DNA from: Akkermansia muciniphila
GTDB lineage: Bacteria; Verrucomicrobiota; Verrucomicrobiia; Limisphaerales; UBA9464
Direction: 5' to 3'
Assembly (NCBI GenBank): GCA_945898055.1
Contig: CAMDGV010000041.1
Span: 1-37,574, forward strand
DNA length: 37,574 bases
The stretch's first letter is position 1, and every line of letters begins with the position of its first letter. The notes below the pieces were generated by a model, which did no database searches, was not told the origin of the DNA, and worked only from the letters and a program-made list of their open reading frames with translations. Shown here in pieces: positions 1 to 7,658 of the stretch. Both the position numbers and the translations under genes were made by a program.

Positions 1-163
1 CTACGAATTGCCATCAATGCACCCGCTTACCGTGCAGCGAATAGCCGGTCGGGCTCGCCTCGGAGCAGTTGGGACTTTCTTTAGCTTGGAATCTCTATTT
101 AACGACCCACCCGAGAAGGTTACCTAGGTCCTTTTCTTTGGCGGCTGAGTTTAGGGTAAATGG

Positions 164-794
164 GTCAGTTCTTGATATTGACTACTACCCGCCCAGCTTC
201 CTCCGGCGATACAAGAGAGGGTTCAGATAACCGCGCGTGCCCATCGCCAGACGCTCGGTGAGCCACCCCACCGTCATCGTTGTCTTCGCTCGCCAGCGCG
301 CCGCCAAAACCACCTTCACTGCATCCCCCTTGGGCCGAGGTTTGAGATCCGCTTCCTGCCCCCGCACCGGATTCAAGTGGACGTAAGCGCCCACGCTCTT
401 GAGATAACCGCTGCCCGATCGGTCCACGATCAGCGACTTGGAGCGCCCGGAGAACAAGTGGCCGGAAAGCTTGTGCCGCCGGTTGAAGCGACTCGGGTCA
501 GTGCCCAGCAACCCTTTCATCCCGGCGACCAGATGGGACTGCGGCGTCTCGACCACCCAATGAAAATGATTCGGCCTGAGGACATCGGCGTGAACCGGCC
601 AGCCCGTCTTGGCGCAAACCTCGCCCAGCGTCTCGACGAAGCGCAGGCGATCCGCAGCATCCCTGAAGATCAGTTGGCGCCGGTCACCGCGATTCATGAC
701 CTGATAATTCGCGGCAGCCTACTCGACTCTCAACTGGCGGGCCATGCCGGGAGAGGGGCTTTGGCCGCTTCACATTTTAATATTAAGAACTGAC
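164..794 (-). mobile_element. RAYT (Y1 transposase) element remnant with inverted ends
   Basis: The element is bounded by an 18-bp imperfect inverted repeat. The left arm is GTCAGTTCTTGATATTGA at 164-181. The right arm at 777-794 reads GTCAGTTCTTAATATTAA on the minus strand, with two mismatches. A decayed transposase fills the interior. RAYT proteins are single-copy Y1 transposases that live beside short palindromic repeats and are common in Verrucomicrobiota. That the ends belong to the element is inferred from their position just outside the gene. Confidence 0.6.
185..745 (-). pseudogene. REP-associated Y1 transposase, disrupted
   Basis: The minus strand encodes a Y1_Tnp (IS200-like/RAYT) protein with the hallmark PNHFHWVVETPQ segment (HxH metal-binding pair), then GMKGLLGTDPSRFNRRHKLSG and LFSGRSKSLIVDRSG. 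The natural start is probably ATG at 743-745, giving MARQLRVE followed by an in-frame TAG at 719-721. Relatives usually have a tyrosine there, in a stretch like VEYAGAxYHVMNRGDR. An internal ATG at 695-697 reopens the frame for 170 codons. After YVHLNPVR the sequence jumps to a C-terminal KPRPKGDAVKVVLAARWRA segment, so roughly 100 residues of the usual protein appear deleted. The family assignment is firm; the size of the deletion is estimated from memory of family length. It is probably inactive. Confidence 0.75.
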
Positions 795-1235
795 TCCTTT
801 ATTGACTTAACTTTACAACCGAATCGTAGCCGATTTTGATTTTGCTGAGCACGCCGTCGGCTGCCTGCTGGGCGAACTTCGGAACGTTCCCGCAGAGGCG
901 GGGGACGAAACCACGGCAATCCCCCTTGCCGGCCGAGCATTGACTACGTCGTCACCAATTCCGCCACTGCGGAACGCGCTTCGCCTTTGAGAAATTATTG
1001 ATTCCTCTTCAAAGCCTCAGATCGTTTGCATTCGACACAAACACCAGAGAAGAGGGCTCGAAACGAGACCGATCTATATCCCGCTAAAAAGTGCCTTCGT
1101 CCAGAGATCAAGACGGCCAAGGAGTAATAATTTGTATCATCTCCGCAAAGCCAGCGACAGAGCATTGCCTGTTAGCTCAGATCCGATAAGCTTGCCCTCG
1201 ATCCGTTTTAATTCTGTTAGCAACCTACTATTTCT
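795..1235. other. Intergenic stretch, no gene recognised
   Basis: About 440 bp between the transposase remnant and the peroxiredoxin. The minus strand carries a short open tail (ADGVLSKIKIGYDSVVKLSQ then stop, near 800-860) that could be the end of a lost gene, but I cannot assign it. No convincing promoter, RNA or terminator was found. Confidence 0.3.
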
Positions 1236-1871
1236 ATGGCACTTCGACTTGGCGATATCGCTCCAGACTTCACCGCTGAAACCACCGAAGGGACGTTCTC
1301 CTTTCATCAGTGGCTCGGTACGTCGTGGGGCATTCTTTTCTCCCATCCAGCCGACTACACGCCGGTCTGCACAACCGAACTTGGAGCCACCTCCAAGCTC
1401 AAGACCGAGTTTGATAACCGCGACGTAAAAGTCGCTGCGGTCAGCGTTGATGACATTGAGTCGCACCGAGGTTGGGTGGGTGACATTAACGAGACCCAAA
1501 AGACGACGGTCGAATTCCCAATCATCGCGGATCCGGACCGCATCGTGGCAACGGCCTACGATATGATCCATCCCAATGCCGATGATAAAGCGACGGTGCG
1601 CTCTGTTTTCATCATTGGCCCTGACAAAAAAATCAAGCTGACCTTGACCTATCCAGCCTCCACAGGTCGTAATTTCCAAGAGTTGATCCGCGTCATTGAT
1701 TCGTTACAGCTCACTGCAAAATTCCGGGTGGCCACACCTGCAGATTGGAAAGCAGGGGATGACTGCATCATTACCCCTGCGGTCAAGGATGCTGAAGCGG
1801 AAACGCTCTTTCCTAAAGGCTTTCGCAAAGTGAAGCCTTACCTGCGCTACACGCCACAGCCTGACCGATAA
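1236..1871 (+). CDS. 1-Cys peroxiredoxin (Prx6 type)
   Basis: This 211-residue AhpC/TSA-fold protein reduces hydrogen peroxide and organic peroxides in the cytoplasm. The peroxidatic cysteine is Cys45 in HPADYTPVCTTE, with the conserved Pro38 and Thr42 of the PxxxTxxC motif. A downstream arginine lies in ATVRSVFIIGP. The C-terminal 1-cysPrx_C extension (GRNFQELIRVIDSLQLT, then DWKAGDDCIITPAV and FPKGFRKVKPYLRYTPQP) is typical of the Prx6 subfamily, and the length fits. A second cysteine in GDDC is not at the resolving position of 2-Cys enzymes. There is no signal peptide. No clear Shine-Dalgarno precedes the ATG. It stands alone, with no OxyR-like neighbour. The assignment is secure. Confidence 0.95.
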   Translation: MALRLGDIAPDFTAETTEGTFSFHQWLGTSWGILFSHPADYTPVCTTELGATSKLKTEFDNRDVKVAAVSVDDIESHRGWVGDINETQKTTVEFPIIADPDRIVATAYDMIHPNADDKATVRSVFIIGPDKKIKLTLTYPASTGRNFQELIRVIDSLQLTAKFRVATPADWKAGDDCIITPAVKDAEAETLFPKGFRKVKPYLRYTPQPDR

Positions 1872-2195
1872 ATCCAAGAGGCAGAAAAAGATTAATCGCA
1901 AGATCGACGACTAGAAAGACTGGCCTATTTTTTCTCTATTTGGCGATTTGAAGTGATCTCGCTTCGGAGGAATTGTTTGGTGATTTTTGACGGAATCGAG
2001 TTTGACAGCCAGTTCGTCGATCTTGAAATAAATTTCAGCACCTTACGACTTGAACTCCTCCGTTCTATTGCTCAGGGCCTTACCCTCAAATCCAGAGGTA
2101 AGGCGCTCCTGACCAATCTTTTACTCTCACTTATCTGCTTGGGATGAATTTCAAAGTCTTTGATCATCAGTTCGCTTTTCTATCCCGATGCTTGA
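1872..2195. other. Intergenic stretch, no supported gene
   Basis: About 320 bp downstream of the peroxiredoxin. An open frame of 64 codons (1953-2147) has no recognisable domain, no ribosome binding site and no neighbour to support it, so it is not called. The stretch leads into the transposase-accessory remnant. Confidence 0.3.
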
Positions 2196-2405
2196 TTCAA
2201 GGGGCATTCGGACCTTAAGCGCTCAATTGCAGCCTCTCGGAAGCGTCGTGGTCTTGCTGAAATCCAACTACGGATCGCTGAATTTAAAAGCTCGGGACTC
2301 TCGAAGGCTGAGTTTGCTGCGAGATTGGGTGTTCATCCTCTTTCGATGGATCGCTGGCAAGTCCTTCGATACGCTGACCGGGGTTGGCCGTACGTTTACT
2401 GCTAA
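2196..2405 (+). pseudogene. IS66 TnpA-like helix-turn-helix remnant
   Basis: A 69-codon open stretch from just after a TGA (2193-2195) to a TAA at 2403-2405, with no ATG at its beginning. It reads SRKRRGLAEIQLRIAEFKSS then GLSKAEFAARLGVHPLSMDRW. That matches the general pattern of the small helix-turn-helix accessory proteins of IS66-type elements and related transposase N-termini (an AExxxSGLSxxxFxxxxGLxxxTxxxW arrangement). No TnpB or TnpC partner follows, so it is a fragment. Part of its DNA recurs at 35.8 kb. The family call is by pattern and moderately uncertain. Confidence 0.45.
2235..2260 (+). repeat. 26-bp repeat shared with 35809-35834
   Basis: Here and at 35809-35834 the DNA is identical for 22 bases (TCTCGGAAGCG followed by TCGTGGTCTTG), then agrees in 3 of the next 4. 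In both places it encodes SRKRRGL in the plus frame. An exact 22-mer within 37 kb is not expected by chance, so both places probably hold pieces of one mobile gene. Confidence 0.6.
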
Positions 2406-2451
2406 AGAGCCACCCTTTTTACTGACCTAGATTGGGGTAAAGCAGACAGAC

Positions 2452-2483
2452 AAAAAGGAGGCCGGTCTTGCGACCGGCCCCTC
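2452..2483 (-). terminator. Rho-independent terminator of the LamG operon
   Basis: A perfect 8-bp stem (GGCCGGTC at 2460-2467, GACCGGCC at 2472-2479) closes a 4-base loop. On the minus strand it is followed by CCTTTTTG. It sits about 40 bases beyond the stop codon of the LamG gene at 2524, which is where the minus-strand operon should end. Confidence 0.8.
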
Positions 2484-2523
2484 TGAAATCTCAGCCTCTT
2501 CGATAAACGAACCAGACAGGATC

Positions 2524-5500
2524 CTATTGGTAACGAATGACCAACTTACCATTCACAATACTGACACTGGTCACCGTGACCATCGGGTGAATGGACAGAT
2601 AACCCTGAGCACCGTTAGATGGCAGGTCAGCAATGATTGTCTTGGCGGTGGTGTCGACGACCCCGATGAGTGCAACGCCACCAAAGGCGGCGGGCGGGGC
2701 GCCAGCGGTAACTGGTTTTTCAGGACGAATAGACGGATCGGTGATGAGCACCGGAATTGCATCACCATCTGCGGAACCTAGCGCCACCATTTCGGTATCG
2801 CTTAGTTTGCCAGAACGAATCTGAACACCACGGATCCACATTTCTCGGCGTTCGTCTTGATCGCCATCGGCAAACAGGATTGATGTTGCCTGAAGGGCAC
2901 GTCGGGGATTGTCCAAGCTCTGGTTCGCTGTCCAATCGTCTTGTTTAATGCCGTCAATGAACTTGGTCACTACCGGCGGTGTAGCAGCCATGTCGTAAGC
3001 AGCAACAACGCGATGCCATGCGCCGGTTGTGAAAATGCCGGTCCCGTTATAGCCGTTACCTCCTTGGCCAAAGTTGTTGCCTTGCCAGAAAAGGTCTCCG
3101 TCATCGGTGTTGCCGAGTGAACTTGTCTGTAACAAGGAGGCGGCGCCAGGCCCGCTAGTGGCGATGAACATATCCAACACTAACGTGTATTGGTTGACGC
3201 GGCTTCCGCCACCATTTGGAGCGATGCGATGAGCCATCACATAGCCCAATTTGCGATCCAAGGTTCCGGGTACCCGCATGACCGTCGGATCACCCTTGGG
3301 CAGTGCAGGAAGGCCAAAGGAGCTCACTGTGCCGAAAGCTGTCTTATCCTGAGCGGCACCACTTGGACCGTCGAAGGCAGGATCGAGGTAAGCCAAGCTA
3401 GCTCCAATAGAAGCGCTTAGATCACCGAATTCAAAGTCCCACTGACCGGTGACCGTTGAGGTCGGAAGACTCACTGGAATACCAGCGGCAGTCGGTCCGC
3501 CAAGTAGGAACATTTGAGCGTCGCTGAGTCGTTCAGAACGGATCTGGATTGAGCTAACGAACATCTCACGACGTTCATCTTGGTCGCCGTCCCCGAAGAG
3601 GATCGCCGTGGCTTGCAGTGCGCGTCGAGCGCTGTCGAGACCTTGATTGGCTGTCCAATCATCCTGCTTGATGCCATCGACATATTTCACCACGACCGGC
3701 GGATTGGCTGCCATATCGTAGGCAGCTGCAACGCGGTGCCAAGCGCCGGCGGTGAAGGTGCCACGCCCATTGTAGCCGCCACCACCTTGACCGAAATTGT
3801 TCCCCTGCCAGAAGAGGTCGCCGTCATCACTGTTGGCGAGTGAACTGGTCTGCCAGAGGGAAGCCGCACCGGGACCACTGGTGGCGACAAAGACGTCCAT
3901 AATCAGAGTGTATTGATTGACCCGACTCCCGCCACCATTTGGGGAAATCCGGTGATTCATGACATAACCTACGCGGCGATCCAGAGTGCCCGGAACCCGA
4001 AGAACGGCAGCATCCCCACCTGATAGGGCAGGGATTTGGTAGGCGCTGGCTAGGCCAAAGGAGGTCTTATCGTCGGTACTACCGGCTGGACCGTCGAAGG
4101 CAGGATCGAGGTAAGCCAAGCTAGCTCCAATGGAAGCGCTTAGATCACCAAATTCAAAGTCCCACTGACCGGTGACACTGCTCTGAGGAAGAGTTTTAGG
4201 AATACCTGCGGCCGTGGGGCTACCGAGGGAGAAACATTCTGCATCGCTTAATTTACCAGAACGAATCTGGATCGAGTTTACGAACATTTCACGGCGTTCA
4301 TCTTGATCGCCATCGCCGAAAAGAATCGCCGTGGCTTGCAGCGTGCGACGGGCGCTATCCAGCCCTTGGTTCGCGGTCCAATCGTCCTGTTTCACACCGT
4401 CGACGTATTTGACAACAACGGGCGGATTCGCTGACATATCATAGGCGGCCACCACTCGATGCCAAGCGCCTGCGGTAAAGGTACCACGCCCATTGTAACC
4501 ACCTCCACCTTGACCGAAATTACTACCCTGCCAGAAGAGGTCACCATCGTCGCTGTTAGCAAGTGAACTGGTCTGCCAGAGGGAAGCCGCACCGGGGCCG
4601 CTGGTGGCCACATAAACATCCATGATCAAGGTGTATTGATTCACTCGAGTTCCGCCGCCGTTGGGGGAGATTCCATGAGTCATCACGTAGCCGATCTTGC
4701 GATCGAGTGTACCCGGAACACGGAGGACCTTGGCGTCGCCACCGGGCAAAGCCGTCAAGCCGTAGGAACTCGCAGTGCCGAAAGAGGTTTTGTCCGCTGT
4801 GGAACCGGTGGGTCCGTCGAAGGTTGAATCAAAGTAGGCCAACGCTTGGCCTACACTGGCTCGTAGATCGCCCTGCTCAAAGTCCCACTGACCAGTTACT
4901 GTCGTCGAAGAACCACCGGAAGTAACGATGCCGAAGTTCCACGAATTGGTGCGGTTGACAGCCTCTGAATCGGTGTACTCGAGACGCACAAGATTGTCGC
5001 GAGTGGTACGGGTCGCATTGGGTGTATAGACTAAGCTGATGAGGCCATTGGTCTTGGACAAAGACTGGGGAAGCACCTTAGAGCCACTGAGGAAGAGTCC
5101 AACTCCGGCGGTTTGCACTGTGCTTTTGGCATCGGCAATCGTCACGGTAATGGGAGCAACCGCAGCAACACCGTCGGAACCGGGTCCGGGGCTGGCTTCG
5201 GCGACATAGGCCGCAAACGGAATAGAGCTCGTGGAATCGAGGTACGACGGTATGGCACGCTCATCGAGAGGATCGTTGACTAGAATACGTTCGCCCCCTT
5301 CGTTCACTGTGTAGAGCTGAAGATTCGCCCCATGACCGGTCTGCCAATAAAGCAACCGAACTGGGTACAACCCCGCGGTGGGTGCATTGACAGCCCAAGT
5401 GTTTTCATTGCGTTGATTGGAAGCGAACGGTTTGAACGCATTGCGATCATACTCCCCGATTTTTGTTCCAAAGAAATCGCGTGGGTTTGCACCCACAAAC

Positions 5501-6045
5501 ACGGCGTAGCCATCGTCGTCATTAACATCGGTTCGATCGGACGAGACACTCACTCCGAACACCGTGATTCCAGCGGGTAATTTGAGAAATCCAACGGCTT
5601 CAACGGCGAAGTTAGCAAAATGGCCGCCGGCACCGGGAATACCAGGAAAGAGGGCGGGCGTGTCGAAGGTGCGAACAACGTTACCTTCGATATCCGTCAC
5701 GTCGACAGGGACAGGGCTACCCGCATCCCCGAGTTCGAAATTGATCGTTTCAACCGACCAAGCCGCCGCTGGAGATATCTGTTCGCCGGGGATTGCTTCA
5801 TTGATGACGCGGGCGCCGGTGGCATCGGTGAGGGTACCATTTATTTGGCGCAAAGCTCGGACGCTATTATTTGCGACGAGCGCATCAGTGGGAGCCTGAG
5901 ATGTTCGGACAATGAATCCGCGATTTTTAGAGCCGGCCGTCGGCAATACTACGGAGGAGGGGAGGGTGTTTGTAGGCATGGCAGCTTGGGCGATGGAGAT
6001 CGCCAACAAACTACTCAAGGCCAGTAAAATTTTAGAATTATACAT
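2524..6045 (-). CDS. Secreted protein with three LamG-like (concanavalin A-type) repeats
   Basis: A 1173-residue exported protein. The signal peptide is MYNSKILLALSSLLAISIAQ followed by Ala. Residues 30-380 form an unassigned N-terminal region with beta-rich, PEGA/PA14-like character (NAPTAGLYPVRLLYWQTGHG). Three repeats of exactly 241 residues then begin at about 383, 624 and 865, each opening with VTGQWDFE and containing RVNQYTLxxD, GAWHRVxAAYD and VKYVDGxKQDDW. This is the usual layout of the LamG/concanavalin A-like jelly-roll used for carbohydrate or surface binding. The C-terminus is a short beta domain ending LVIRYQ. It is the last gene after PSCyt1/DUF1553 and DUF1501 on the same strand, and the terminator at 2452-2483 follows it. 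It probably binds polysaccharide at the surface; no catalytic domain is visible. Confidence 0.85.
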   Translation of the reverse strand: MYNSKILLALSSLLAISIAQAAMPTNTLPSSVVLPTAGSKNRGFIVRTSQAPTDALVANNSVRALRQINGTLTDATGARVINEAIPGEQISPAAAWSVETINFELGDAGSPVPVDVTDIEGNVVRTFDTPALFPGIPGAGGHFANFAVEAVGFLKLPAGITVFGVSVSSDRTDVNDDDGYAVFVGANPRDFFGTKIGEYDRNAFKPFASNQRNENTWAVNAPTAGLYPVRLLYWQTGHGANLQLYTVNEGGERILVNDPLDERAIPSYLDSTSSIPFAAYVAEASPGPGSDGVAAVAPITVTIADAKSTVQTAGVGLFLSGSKVLPQSLSKTNGLISLVYTPNATRTTRDNLVRLEYTDSEAVNRTNSWNFGIVTSGGSSTTVTGQWDFEQGDLRASVGQALAYFDSTFDGPTGSTADKTSFGTASSYGLTALPGGDAKVLRVPGTLDRKIGYVMTHGISPNGGGTRVNQYTLIMDVYVATSGPGAASLWQTSSLANSDDGDLFWQGSNFGQGGGGYNGRGTFTAGAWHRVVAAYDMSANPPVVVKYVDGVKQDDWTANQGLDSARRTLQATAILFGDGDQDERREMFVNSIQIRSGKLSDAECFSLGSPTAAGIPKTLPQSSVTGQWDFEFGDLSASIGASLAYLDPAFDGPAGSTDDKTSFGLASAYQIPALSGGDAAVLRVPGTLDRRVGYVMNHRISPNGGGSRVNQYTLIMDVFVATSGPGAASLWQTSSLANSDDGDLFWQGNNFGQGGGGYNGRGTFTAGAWHRVAAAYDMAANPPVVVKYVDGIKQDDWTANQGLDSARRALQATAILFGDGDQDERREMFVSSIQIRSERLSDAQMFLLGGPTAAGIPVSLPTSTVTGQWDFEFGDLSASIGASLAYLDPAFDGPSGAAQDKTAFGTVSSFGLPALPKGDPTVMRVPGTLDRKLGYVMAHRIAPNGGGSRVNQYTLVLDMFIATSGPGAASLLQTSSLGNTDDGDLFWQGNNFGQGGNGYNGTGIFTTGAWHRVVAAYDMAATPPVVTKFIDGIKQDDWTANQSLDNPRRALQATSILFADGDQDERREMWIRGVQIRSGKLSDTEMVALGSADGDAIPVLITDPSIRPEKPVTAGAPPAAFGGVALIGVVDTTAKTIIADLPSNGAQGYLSIHPMVTVTSVSIVNGKLVIRYQ
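2731..4899 (-). repeat. Three tandem 723-bp coding repeats
   Basis: Repeat units begin at 4899, 4176 and 3453 (minus strand), with a constant spacing of 723 bp, or 241 codons. Corresponding blocks such as the DPAFDGP region (near 3365, 4088 and 4811) line up at exactly this spacing. Units two and three share an almost identical 80-90 bp block around 3365-3455 and 4088-4178. This points to recent duplication or gene conversion inside the gene. Confidence 0.85.
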
Positions 6046-6178
6046 AGGTTTTTAGAACGACTCGGTTCTTGAAAAATAATGTCGCCAACAACTTTAGGAG
6101 TCCAATCAGTTTTAAAAAACTCTTAACCTCTATTTTTATCTCAAAGCTCTCTCCATGAACACCTTACCGCTAAGGACT

Positions 6179-7639
6179 TCATCCGACAATATCACCGATC
6201 ACCCGCGCTTCCTCCACTCCGGTTAAACGTTGGTCAAGGCCTTGGTGCTTATACGCAAACCGTCGATGGTCTCGCCCGAGCAAATGAAGCACGGTTGCAT
6301 GGAAGTCTCGAATGTGGACTGGATTTTCAACAATGTTATAGGAGAAATCGTCTGTTTTCCCGTAAACCACTCCGCCCTTCGATCCACCTCCAGCCATCCA
6401 CATCGAGAAACAGCGTGGATGATGATCGCGCCCGTAATTATCCCGCGCTACTCCACCCTGACTATAGATCGTCCGACCAAACTCGCCGCCCCAAATAATA
6501 AGTGTCTCGTCAAATAAACCGCGCTGTTTCAAATCTTGGATGAGCCCGTAGCAGGCTTGGTCGACGTCTCGACACTGCGCTGGCATCCGGCCCGCGACAT
6601 TGCCGTGATGATCCCAGTTATTATGGTAAATTTGCACAAAACGGACCCCACGCTCCACTAATCGTCGAGCCAGCAAGGTAGAATAGGCAAAAGAACCGGA
6701 CTGACGCGCTTGTTCTCCATAAAGTTGATAAGTGGAGTCCGGTTCACCTGAGACCGCCGTCAACTCCGGCACACTCGCCTGCATCCGAAAAGCCATTTCA
6801 AATTGCTGTATCCGTGTGTGGGTCTCCGGATCCCCAATCTCTTGATGAGTGATTTCGTTTAAGCGCTTCAAACCATCTAACTGAGAGCGCCGTAAATGAT
6901 CAGGGACGCCGGGAGGGTTATTGATGAAGAGAATGGGATCACCAGCGCTACGAAAGGAAACTCCGGCGTGTTCACCAGGAAGATAGCCACTCGACCATAA
7001 GCGGCCCGAGATGGCTTGAATCTGCTCTTTATTGCTAGGCTCAGCGACCAGCACCACAAAGGCGGGCAAATTTTGATTCAATGTTCCCAAGCCATAGCTG
7101 ACCCAGGAACCCATACAGGGACGGCCTTGCACTTGATTCCCAGTCTGCATGGCGCAGATCGCCGGTTCATGATTGATAGCCTCCGTGTGCATCGACCGTA
7201 TAAGACAGAGATCATCTATCGTTTTAGCTGTCCACGGTAACATCTCGGTGTTCATCCAAAGGCCATTGGAACCGGCTTGGCTAAAACGGAATTTGGATGG
7301 GGCGATAGGAAATCGAGATTGACCTGAGGTCATCGTGGTCAGTCGTTGGCCTTTGCGAATCGATTCAGGGAGGTCTTTATCGTACCAATCATTCATCTTT
7401 GGCTTATAATCCCAGAGATCCATCTGGGACGGTCCTCCCACCATATGCAGATAAATAATATGCTTGGCCTTGGTGGGAAAATGGGCGGGCTGAAGGTCCA
7501 GCGGATCGGTATTCGCACCGATTAACCGACCCGCGTCGCCGCTCAGATAAGATAGGGCGGCCAACCCCATCACATTTCTACCGCGCGCGAAAAATTGACG
7601 CCGATTTTCGAGGAGCTTGTAGTCGTTAAGGAGACTCAT
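6179..7639 (-). CDS. DUF1501 family protein, Tat-exported
   Basis: A 486-residue DUF1501 protein with an alkaline-phosphatase/sulfatase-like fold. A twin-arginine signal lies at the N-terminus (ENRRQFFARGRNVMGLAALSY), so export in folded form is expected. Family signatures include IIYLHMVGGPSQMDLWDYKP, GSWVSYGLGTLNQNLPAFVV, RLVERGVRFVQIYHNNWDHH, WGGEFGRT and HHPRCFSMWMAGGGSKGG. The catalytic function of DUF1501 proteins is not established. The gene starts 19 bp after the stop of the PSCyt1/DUF1553 gene, and this pairing is a recurring arrangement in Planctomycetota and Verrucomicrobiota. The two products probably act together in the periplasm. A paralogue lies at 15826-17253. Confidence 0.9.
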   Translation of the reverse strand: MSLLNDYKLLENRRQFFARGRNVMGLAALSYLSGDAGRLIGANTDPLDLQPAHFPTKAKHIIYLHMVGGPSQMDLWDYKPKMNDWYDKDLPESIRKGQRLTTMTSGQSRFPIAPSKFRFSQAGSNGLWMNTEMLPWTAKTIDDLCLIRSMHTEAINHEPAICAMQTGNQVQGRPCMGSWVSYGLGTLNQNLPAFVVLVAEPSNKEQIQAISGRLWSSGYLPGEHAGVSFRSAGDPILFINNPPGVPDHLRRSQLDGLKRLNEITHQEIGDPETHTRIQQFEMAFRMQASVPELTAVSGEPDSTYQLYGEQARQSGSFAYSTLLARRLVERGVRFVQIYHNNWDHHGNVAGRMPAQCRDVDQACYGLIQDLKQRGLFDETLIIWGGEFGRTIYSQGGVARDNYGRDHHPRCFSMWMAGGGSKGGVVYGKTDDFSYNIVENPVHIRDFHATVLHLLGRDHRRFAYKHQGLDQRLTGVEEARVIGDIVG

Positions 7640-7658
7640 TTTAGGCAGTTTTTAGGGT

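Noticed and set aside
6108-6121. AT-rich palindrome AGTTTTAAAAAACT as a terminator between the DUF1501 and LamG genes
   Set aside because: The stem is weak and has no GC pairs beyond one. Read-through within the operon is more likely.
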